A stretch of DNA of 61,352 bases from Planctomycetota bacterium (GTDB taxonomy: Bacteria > Planctomycetota > Planctomycetia > Planctomycetales > Planctomycetaceae): positions 1 through 61,352 of the forward strand of contig QWQG01000182.1 in the NCBI GenBank assembly GCA_003670925.1. The letters are read 5' to 3'. The notes beneath the pieces were generated by a model. It was not told where the DNA came from and did not search any database. It was given only the letters and a program-made list of their open reading frames with translations. Position numbers and translations under genes: made by a program. Within the stretch, counting starts at the first letter, position 1; each line of letters begins with the position of its first letter. Shown in pieces: positions 55,249 to 61,352 of this stretch.

Positions 55249-56715
55249 CTAACCAGCATTTTCATCGATCTGCCGTGCGTTGATTCTGTTGTAAAGGCTA
55301 TCCCAGTCGATCAGCGTGAGCTGAGTCTGCCAGATGTCTCCGCGTCGAAGGTCATCGATCCCATTGTTCTGAGATTCGAGGGTGTTGACCTGAATTGCCT
55401 GATCGGTGCCGTCGATTGTGCCTGTCACAGTTTTTCCGTATTCGTACCCAGGATATTTGACCGATGCGCCCATCGATGAGGTGACTCGGTCGATCAAAAT
55501 GGCTGCTTCGAAGATCTGATCGGCTGCGTTGGAGACAAGATGCCCGCGCGCATTTCCGTGTCGCGGGGCCGCATTCATGGTAGCGACAAGCTGGAGAAAG
55601 TCGGACAACATTTTCTGAGTCGCCGATTCGGACGACTCTTCTTCTTCGTCGGATTCAAGCGATTCAGAAGCACACACTGGTGCAAGCGATGTGTGCGGCG
55701 TGCCCAGAAAAGATGCCGTGTTGTCGGGGGAAGTCATCGGCGGGCCATCCGTCAGATTCCTGAGAAACGATTCCGGCACGATCTGAATGTGCTGCGCCTG
55801 CGACCAGTCGGGAAACAAAGGCATATCAATCCGTACGGTAGCCCTCCATTGAATCGTGTTGTCCATTAAATCGAGGCTGAAGGCTGCCGTTGTCGGCAAT
55901 ACAAAAGTAAATTCTTCCGATACCAATTCGCCTGCCGTCAAGATGTCATTGGATCGCACGACCAGCTTCTGTTCCCAAATCTTGTGGGTGTGCGTTGTGG
56001 TTTTTGTTCCGCTCCCGGACGTGGCGGATTCCTCTCCCAGGAGCGTCACTCCGATGCTGTTGATCCGAAACCGCTTGCGCGGCTGGAACTGGATTCGCGC
56101 CGTCCATTGCTCGCCAGGGGCCACGACAACATGCGGAGTCGAAAGCTTTACTTCGCCCAAGCGACCAGCCAGCACATTTTTGCAAAATCGGCTGGGGCCT
56201 TTAATGAGCAGGAAGAATGCGAGCGAGAACATCATGGATAAGATCGCTAAAATGATGTTTGGCGGAGTTGAGGACTGACCTGCCGCTGGCGTCAGGGCGA
56301 TGATCTCATTTCTACTTCCGACAAAATGTGCCGGGGGTTCACCCGGCACAAGGACATAGTCTTCTTCGGCTTTAGGATCGAAGGCCCACGGAACATTCAC
56401 CTCGACTGACACGTAGTGATCTACGTTGAGCATCGTGCCATGATAAGTCACCGGATAAGTTGGTGACCGCAGTGAAAATGAAAACTCCAGCTCTTCGCCT
56501 GGCGAATACGATCTGGCGTCTTCCAATTCAACCGTCTCTTTCGTTCCGCCTGATACATTCCCGCGACCATGCGTCCGCCATTGGTGCGTCAATGTGACCC
56601 CGTTGCTCTTCATGGAGTTGTTGATCCGGATGTAAACCCGCCCCGTAACAGTTTCACCACCAGCGTACGTGCGGTCCTCACGATCGAATTTAATTTGCAG
56701 GTCGCACTTAGACAT
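55249..56715 (-). CDS. membrane protein with arrestin-like domains
   Basis: A 488-residue protein. Residues 1-130 look like an arrestin N-domain (DREDRTYAGGETVTGRVYI, later LEFSFSLRSPTYPVTYHG). A single transmembrane segment follows at about 153-172 (NIILAILSMMFSLAFFLLI). Residues 180-320 look like a second arrestin-type domain (VVVAPGEQWTARIQF, EEFTFVLPTTAAFSLDL). An acidic Ser/Glu-rich linker (LESDEEEESSESA, about 365-380) leads to an unassigned C-terminal region. Bacterial arrestin-fold proteins include Spo0M; a membrane-split version is unusual. The start at 56715 overlaps the upstream ATPase gene by eight bases, with AGGA nine bases before. Fold assignment is by sequence impression only. 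Confidence 0.65.
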   Translation of the reverse strand: MSKCDLQIKFDREDRTYAGGETVTGRVYIRINNSMKSNGVTLTHQWRTHGRGNVSGGTKETVELEDARSYSPGEELEFSFSLRSPTYPVTYHGTMLNVDHYVSVEVNVPWAFDPKAEEDYVLVPGEPPAHFVGSRNEIIALTPAAGQSSTPPNIILAILSMMFSLAFFLLIKGPSRFCKNVLAGRLGEVKLSTPHVVVAPGEQWTARIQFQPRKRFRINSIGVTLLGEESATSGSGTKTTTHTHKIWEQKLVVRSNDILTAGELVSEEFTFVLPTTAAFSLDLMDNTIQWRATVRIDMPLFPDWSQAQHIQIVPESFLRNLTDGPPMTSPDNTASFLGTPHTSLAPVCASESLESDEEEESSESATQKMLSDFLQLVATMNAAPRHGNARGHLVSNAADQIFEAAILIDRVTSSMGASVKYPGYEYGKTVTGTIDGTDQAIQVNTLESQNNGIDDLRRGDIWQTQLTLIDWDSLYNRINARQIDENAG

Positions 56716-57319
56716 CCTGAATATTCCTGAGCTGCTGAAAGGTGTCGTACATCGCATGTTCCATGCTGCGAATATCTGAACCAAACTGCGCGAATAGTTT
56801 CGAGGCTGTGGAAATCGTGATCGCCGGAATCTGTCCGTCAGCACGCCGCGCAGCCTGCACCCTCGCGTTGAGAAGTGTATGAACACGTAACTCGTCGGTG
56901 AATTGATTTGCGGCGACTGTGAGGATGGGCCGACCGGCCCGCCGAAGGGCATTTTCGAAATTCTGATGAGTTCCCAAGATTAACTTCCGATCTGTTCTAA
57001 ACGTCTGCCAGCGTTGCCGCCGAGTTAAGCGTTGGGCTTCGTCGATCAGCAATGGCTCTCCCAATTGAGGAATCGCAGGGCGTTGTCCCTCCGGAAGATG
57101 GACGTAGGCATTATTGGCAAAATGCGTGGCAAGCGCCAGCAGGTGAGTTGTCTTTCCAAATCCCTTTTCTCCGATCACTTGCACGACCGACCGCGGCAAT
57201 GCCAGATGCCGCAGCGCTGCGTCGCAGTCCACAATGGCCCCCGCTGTCCGTTCAGCAACTGTCAGCTCACCAAACGGATTGCGCCGCAAATTCAAATAAG
57301 AAAAAGACAAGGCTGTCAA
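56708..57319 (-). CDS. AAA-type ATPase (ExeA/TniB-like)
   Basis: A 203-residue P-loop ATPase: Walker A GEKGFGKTTHL (Lys56), Walker B LLIDEAQRL (Asp93-Glu94), and a sensor-like TVAANQFTDELR. The opening LNLRRNPFGELT resembles the start of ExeA-type AAA proteins. No ATG precedes the conserved part; the TTG at 57319 is chosen because GAGGTG lies about six bases upstream. A TTG at 57379 is also possible. The stop overlaps the arrestin-like gene's ATG by eight bases, so the two proteins are made together and probably act together. Confidence 0.75.
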   Translation of the reverse strand: MTALSFSYLNLRRNPFGELTVAERTAGAIVDCDAALRHLALPRSVVQVIGEKGFGKTTHLLALATHFANNAYVHLPEGQRPAIPQLGEPLLIDEAQRLTRRQRWQTFRTDRKLILGTHQNFENALRRAGRPILTVAANQFTDELRVHTLLNARVQAARRADGQIPAITISTASKLFAQFGSDIRSMEHAMYDTFQQLRNIQDV

Positions 57320-57412
57320 GCAGCACCTCAAAGAGCGGTGGACAATCCTAATTCGAGTTAGTATGAGACATGATATCAAAGTGGTCAGATTGTCACAGGC
57401 AAAGGGGATTGC

Positions 57413-58774
57413 ATGCGATCAGCAAAATTCAGGCAACTCATGTCCGAAGTCAGCCGACGCCGGATGCTGCAGCTCGGCGCGGCAGGTCTGCCGGGATTGT
57501 TGAGTGCGCGGTCGCTGCACGCGGCGACGGATAAGACTCTGGTTGCCAAAGCCGATCACTGCATCGTGTTGTTTTTGAACGGCGGGCCTAGTCATCTAGA
57601 CATGTGGGACATGAAGCCGGAAGCCGCCGCAGAAATACGCGGCGAATTCGCGCCGATTTCCAGCAGTCTGCCGGGAGTTCCCGTCTCAGAACATCTGCCG
57701 CGGCTTGCGCAACAGATGCACCGCACGACGTTGATTCGGTCCATGCATCACAGCGTCAATAATTCGCACGCCGCCGCGGTTTATGCCGCGTTGACAGGAC
57801 ATGATCGAGGTGAGCAGGGTGGTGGTGCAAAGCCGTCGGATCATCCGTCGCCAGGTTCTGTGATGGCCAAGCTGCGACCGGCCGCCAATCGTACGTTGCC
57901 TTATATCTCGCTGCCGTACAAAACCAAAGAAGGCGCGGGCGGACCGCTGCAGCCTGGATTTCTTGGCGGCTTCATGGGGCCGACATTTGATCCCTTCTGG
58001 GTCCTCAACAATCCTGATGCCGCAGACTTTCACGTCGATAATCTCGCGTTGCCTGCGCCCGTGACACCAGCACGCATGATTGATCGCTCGCGATTGTTGT
58101 CAGACCTCGGACGCGGACTTAAGATTAGCAACGAATCGTCGTTGACGGCGATCGATGACTTCCAATCGCGCGCGTTTGAACTGCTGACCTCCGATGCCGC
58201 TCAGCAGGCGTTTGATCTGAATCGGGAAACTCCAGAAATGCGGGCTCGTTACGGACGCAATATTTACGGGCAGAGTACTCTGCTGGCCCGCCGCCTCGTT
58301 GAATCAGGAACGCGATTTGTCACGCTGTCATGGGCTCCGGATGCCAACGCGACTTGGGATACCCACGGCGACAATTTCAACAAGCTGAAGAAAATCTTGC
58401 TGCCGGAGTTCGACGCTGCCTGCAGCAGCCTGTTGCAGGATTTAGACGATCGTGGTCTGCTGGAGCGAACGCTCGTCTGTGTCCTAGGCGACTTTGGGCG
58501 AAGTCCCAGAATCAACGCCAACGCGGGTCGCGACCATTGGAACTCGTGCTACACAGTCATGCTGGCCGGAGCCGGAATTCGGCAAGGTTTTGTCTATGGT
58601 GCCAGCGACCGAACAGGTTCCGTGCCGGCTGAATCACCGGTCAGCCCCGGTGACGTGATGGCGACAATTTATCGTCTGCTCGGCGTGCAATCGACCACGC
58701 AGATCCTTGATTCCCTCGGACGACCGCACGAAGTCGTGCCCCAAGGCCGGGTGATCAGCGAGATCATGGCGTAG
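57413..58774 (+). CDS. DUF1501 Tat-exported protein
   Basis: A 453-residue DUF1501 protein. The Tat signal is SRRRMLQLGAAGLPGLLSARSLHA at about 14-37; the mature part opens HCIVLFLNGGPSHLDMWDMKPEAAAEIRGEF and later has CVLGDFGRSPRINANAGRDHWN. It resembles the gene at 30047 but the two are clearly diverged. As there, the usual DUF1549/DUF1553 partner gene is absent. The ATG at 57413 follows AAGGGG by about five bases. It diverges from the AAA ATPase gene with fewer than 100 bases between. Confidence 0.93.
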   Translation: MRSAKFRQLMSEVSRRRMLQLGAAGLPGLLSARSLHAATDKTLVAKADHCIVLFLNGGPSHLDMWDMKPEAAAEIRGEFAPISSSLPGVPVSEHLPRLAQQMHRTTLIRSMHHSVNNSHAAAVYAALTGHDRGEQGGGAKPSDHPSPGSVMAKLRPAANRTLPYISLPYKTKEGAGGPLQPGFLGGFMGPTFDPFWVLNNPDAADFHVDNLALPAPVTPARMIDRSRLLSDLGRGLKISNESSLTAIDDFQSRAFELLTSDAAQQAFDLNRETPEMRARYGRNIYGQSTLLARRLVESGTRFVTLSWAPDANATWDTHGDNFNKLKKILLPEFDAACSSLLQDLDDRGLLERTLVCVLGDFGRSPRINANAGRDHWNSCYTVMLAGAGIRQGFVYGASDRTGSVPAESPVSPGDVMATIYRLLGVQSTTQILDSLGRPHEVVPQGRVISEIMA

Positions 58775-58879
58775 GTCCTTTCTGCCGGAAGAACCTATCC
58801 CGGCGCGCTGGGAGATCGATGCTTACTTCGTTACGCTACGATGCCACCGGAAAATTCGAAACGATAGGAATCACTGTTC

Positions 58880-59914
58880 ATGAACCGCCGACGTCTTGGA
58901 AACAGTCCGCTCACCGTCACCGACATCTGCATGGGCACGATGACCTTCGGAGTTCAGTGTGATGAGAAACTCTCCTTTGAAATCATGGATCGTGCCTACG
59001 AGGCCGGGATTGATTTCTACGACGCTGCCGAGATGTATCCCGTCCCACCGACGATCGAGTTGTTCGGACGCACAGAAGAATTTGTCGGTCGCTGGCTAAA
59101 GACAAAGCCACGTGAATCGGTGATCATTGCTACTAAGATTACGGGCCCCGCTCACGGTTGGTTCGTGCCCCCAGTTCGGCATGGTCATTCGGCACTTGAT
59201 CGACTGCAGATCATGCGGGCCGTGGAAGCCAGCCTGCGCCGCTTGCAGACAGACTACATCGATCTGTATCAGACGCACTGGCCCGATCACGGTGCCCGTT
59301 ACGAAGACGTCCTTGAACCACTGACCAAATTGGTGAAGCAGGGCAAGATTCGAGTCATCGGAAGTAGCAACGAAACCTGCTGGGGGCTCATGAAGAGTCT
59401 CGCTGCTGCCGAAAAATATGATCTCTGTCGCTACGATACGGTGCAAAATAATTTCAGTCTGATCAATCGCCGCTGCGAAAGTGAACTGGCTCAGGTTTGT
59501 CGCCGCGAAAACATTGGTCTGCTTCCATTTTCACCACTGGGCGGCGGAGTCCTCACCGGAAAATACATCAACGGCGATCCGCCGGGTGCCCGCTTCACCG
59601 AATACCGCAAGCTGGGTGAACGCCAGCAGAAACTCGCCGATCGATTCCTTAACAATCGAGTCTCCGAAACCGTCAATCGCCTGAAAGTTATTGCCGACGA
59701 TCTGGGGATCACGCTCACCGCAATGTGCGTGGCGTGGAGCAAACAGCACGATTTTGTGACTTCAACAATTATCGGGGCTACCACCGTCGCTCACCTGAAT
59801 GAAAGCCTTGCGGCAGACGGCCTGATCCTCGACAAAGAGACTCTCCGGCGCATCGACGAGATCGACGTGGCGATTCCGAATCCCATGAAAGAAGACGGCC
59901 TGCGACGCTTGTGA
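58880..59914 (+). CDS. aldo/keto reductase
   Basis: A 344-residue NADPH-dependent oxidoreductase of TIM-barrel fold. The catalytic tetrad is Asp48 and Tyr53 (FYDAAEMY), Lys86 (IATKI) and His133 (YQTHWPDH). SSNETCWGL, FSPLGGGVLTGKY and the late IIGATTVAHLNES are cofactor-side motifs. It is closest in feel to the Tas/YghZ group. Substrate unknown. The next gene (SDR) converges on it with 16 bases between. Confidence 0.94.
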   Translation: MNRRRLGNSPLTVTDICMGTMTFGVQCDEKLSFEIMDRAYEAGIDFYDAAEMYPVPPTIELFGRTEEFVGRWLKTKPRESVIIATKITGPAHGWFVPPVRHGHSALDRLQIMRAVEASLRRLQTDYIDLYQTHWPDHGARYEDVLEPLTKLVKQGKIRVIGSSNETCWGLMKSLAAAEKYDLCRYDTVQNNFSLINRRCESELAQVCRRENIGLLPFSPLGGGVLTGKYINGDPPGARFTEYRKLGERQQKLADRFLNNRVSETVNRLKVIADDLGITLTAMCVAWSKQHDFVTSTIIGATTVAHLNESLAADGLILDKETLRRIDEIDVAIPNPMKEDGLRRL

Positions 59915-59930
59915 AGCGCTGCATGTCGTC

Positions 59931-60716
59931 CTACGAATGCATCACGCAGCCGCCGTCCACGTTGATCGTCTGGCCCGTCACTTCGCTGGCTCGCGCACTG
60001 CACAGAAAGACGATCATCGCCGCGATGTCATTAGGCTGCTGCCAGCGTCGTAGCGGAATCACCTGATGAATTTTGGCTGCTGCCCAATCTGCATACGATT
60101 GCCGTTTTTCTGGTGGCTGTTGGTCGTGCCACGATTTCCAGACGGATTCATTCAACGGCGTCTTTACCATCCCTGGACAAACGGAGTTCACGCGCACGCC
60201 GGATGCTGCGAGATCCTTCGCCATGCATTGCGCGAAATTGATATTCGCTGCCTTGCTCGCACTGTACGGCGGGTCCGTCTGCGATCCCATTTGACCGGCA
60301 ACGCTCGACAGAAAAACAATCACCCCTGCCCCACGAGACTGCATCGCCGGTCCGGCCACATGAGCCACATGCACCATCCCCAGGATATTGACATGCAAAA
60401 CTTTTTCCCACGCCGATACGGGAACGCGAGTAAACGGAAACCCGAAGTGCCCGGAACCAATCGCCGCAGCGTGTACGAGGATTTCTACGGGCCCCAACTG
60501 CGCTTCTGTCTCCCGCCATGCGGCTTCCACGGCTGTCAGACTTGTGACATCCACCGACTGGATCATCTCGGCCCCAACCGTCTCTGTGACCGCTATGTCC
60601 CAGACCGCAACGCGAACTCCTTCCTGCGCCAACAACCGTACCGTCGCCGCACCAATCCCACTCGCCCCACCGGTCACAATGGCCACTTTTCCAAGAATGC
60701 CAAGATCCAAATTCAA
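59931..60716 (-). CDS. short-chain dehydrogenase/reductase
   Basis: A 261-residue NAD(P)-dependent enzyme with classical SDR motifs: TGGASGIG (15-22), the NNAG position replaced by VHAAAIG, active Ser138 in FLSSVAG, and YSASK (Tyr151, Lys155). The closing TGQTINVDGGCVMHS is typical. An acidic residue after the second strand (VWDIA, Asp40) suggests preference for NAD. It converges on the aldo/keto reductase. Confidence 0.94.
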   Translation of the reverse strand: MNLDLGILGKVAIVTGGASGIGAATVRLLAQEGVRVAVWDIAVTETVGAEMIQSVDVTSLTAVEAAWRETEAQLGPVEILVHAAAIGSGHFGFPFTRVPVSAWEKVLHVNILGMVHVAHVAGPAMQSRGAGVIVFLSSVAGQMGSQTDPPYSASKAANINFAQCMAKDLAASGVRVNSVCPGMVKTPLNESVWKSWHDQQPPEKRQSYADWAAAKIHQVIPLRRWQQPNDIAAMIVFLCSARASEVTGQTINVDGGCVMHS

Positions 60717-60752
60717 TCTCCTTTAAAATTTCCTGACTCTACCGGATTCTAT

Positions 60753-60802
60753 GTGCATTCAGGAAAAACGGATTTATAACGTGCATTCAGGCCCAACGGG
60801 CC
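60753..60802. repeat. direct and inverted repeat cluster (planctomycete-type REP)
   Basis: GTGCATTCAGG occurs at 60753-60763 and 60781-60791, 28 bases apart. The second copy runs into GGCCC-AAC-GGGCC (60790-60802), a five-pair hairpin, then CGGCGCTATGTCAGCCTAGG. The latter sequence is, as I recall, a dispersed repeat in planctomycete and verrucomicrobial genomes. Confidence 0.65.
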
Positions 60803-61199
60803 GGCGCTATGTCAGCCTAGGGCATCGCCCCAAGGAAGAAAACTGAAGACAGATCTTAAAAGACGATTCAAAACATTCGATGTCGGTGCCGTGGACATTC
60901 AGGTCTGCGCGCTCGGCAAATCCTCCGTGAGATTGTGCGGCCCTCGTATTTCTAATTTGATAACGGCACGCACGATTGGAACAATCCCCTCTCTGAGCAG
61001 CGTACGCAAGGAATTTCCGGAAGTCCACTGACAGCCCGTCTGCGGATCCGTTGGGTGCAGGCTCAAAACACCGAAGTAAACATTCGCCGAAGGCGTGGGC
61101 CGCTTGCGCAGCGTCAAGAACAAAACTGAGCATTTTTCTATCGCAGCCACAGTCAGCAGCCGAAAATGGTGCGGGCGGGACGAAGTCCGGTCACTCCGG
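60803..61199. other. intergenic region, nothing recognised
   Basis: After the repeat cluster no gene could be supported, although open frames exist on the minus strand. The region is probably the 3' flank of the element at the right edge. Confidence 0.45.
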
Positions 61200-61352
61200 T
61201 CAGGATGAGTCGATTTGCCGTTGATCGATGGTCGAATTCTGCAATTCGGACAGGCGATCCGGCGACATGTTCCATGGTAAAAATTCGGAAACGTCGGTCG
61301 GGGCTTTGCCGCCGGAATTGGCACATGCTTCTAGGTACAGCATCAACCAGCG
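61200..61352 (-). CDS. C-terminal 50 residues of a probable IS66-type transposase, cut by the window edge
   Basis: On the minus strand the frame is open from the right edge to a TGA at 61200-61202. It reads WLMLYLEACANSGGKAPTDV, then FLPWNMSPDRLSEL. The AYLxACAxAGGxxPxDxxxFLPWN pattern is what I recall from one branch of IS66 transposase C-termini. Without the catalytic core this remains tentative. If correct, an insertion sequence extends to the right of this window. Confidence 0.5.
   Translation of the reverse strand, partial: RWLMLYLEACANSGGKAPTDVSEFLPWNMSPDRLSELQNSTIDQRQIDSS

Noticed and set aside
60807-61324. Two minus-strand open frames (108 and 141 residues) near the right edge
   Set aside because: They read through the REP-type repeat (ending GRCPRL) or overlap the transposase tail in another frame, a known cause of false genes.

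Overview
This window looks like chromosomal DNA of a planctomycete (class Planctomycetia), with moderate GC content. The evidence is two DUF1501 Tat-exported proteins, a secreted beta-propeller (PQQ-like) protein, many secreted or lipid-anchored proteins, an S10-spc-alpha ribosomal cluster without L24 and L30, and an elongation factor G with a divergent domain IV. Many intergenic regions also carry REP-like palindromes. The assignment rests on gene content and recalled family features, not on any search.

Layout. 1-3.7 kb: a gene tail at the left edge, a secreted 5-hydroxyisourate hydrolase, an IS4-type transposase remnant with REP-like repeats, an HD phosphohydrolase and an anti-sigma-type ATPase. 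3.8-9.3 kb: an FHA-GGDEF cyclase, two thioredoxin-fold proteins (CnoX-like and TlpA-like), a small hypothetical and a secreted beta-propeller protein. 9.6-19.5 kb: an FAD oxidoreductase behind a promoter with an overlapping palindrome, a small lipoprotein, a nitrilase-family amidase, a creatininase/Tat-protein pair, a lipoprotein, thioredoxin reductase, an MFS transporter and a CDGSH protein. 19.7-29.9 kb: a secreted esterase translationally coupled to moaC and followed by a polyprenyl synthase, a hypothetical, a prepilin peptidase, P-II, a lone bS18, a phosphohexomutase and an asparagine-synthetase-like protein without the N-terminal cysteine. 30.0-39.4 kb: DUF1501, GT4 glycosyltransferase, gcvT, a tandem two-domain cyanophycinase, a GT39-like membrane protein, a 2-hydroxyacid dehydrogenase and a hypothetical.

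39.5-52.8 kb is one long minus-strand ribosomal operon, read rpsJ to rplQ. It starts at a strong sigma70-type promoter (52762-52790) and ends at a Rho-independent terminator (39507-39539). It encodes 23 ribosomal proteins plus SecY and RpoA. rplX, rpmD, adk, map, infA and rpsD are missing from their usual slots. An EF-G gene lies just upstream, without rpsL, rpsG or tuf.

55.2-61.35 kb holds an overlapping pair (an AAA ATPase and a membrane protein with an arrestin-like fold), a second DUF1501 protein, an aldo/keto reductase, an SDR dehydrogenase and, at the right edge, the tail of what looks like an IS66-type transposase.

The best candidates for something undescribed are the AAA/arrestin-like pair, the Cys-less asparagine synthetase homologue, the tandem cyanophycinase, the secreted-esterase/moaC coupling and the families of nested palindromic repeats. 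No rRNA, tRNA or CRISPR array was seen.
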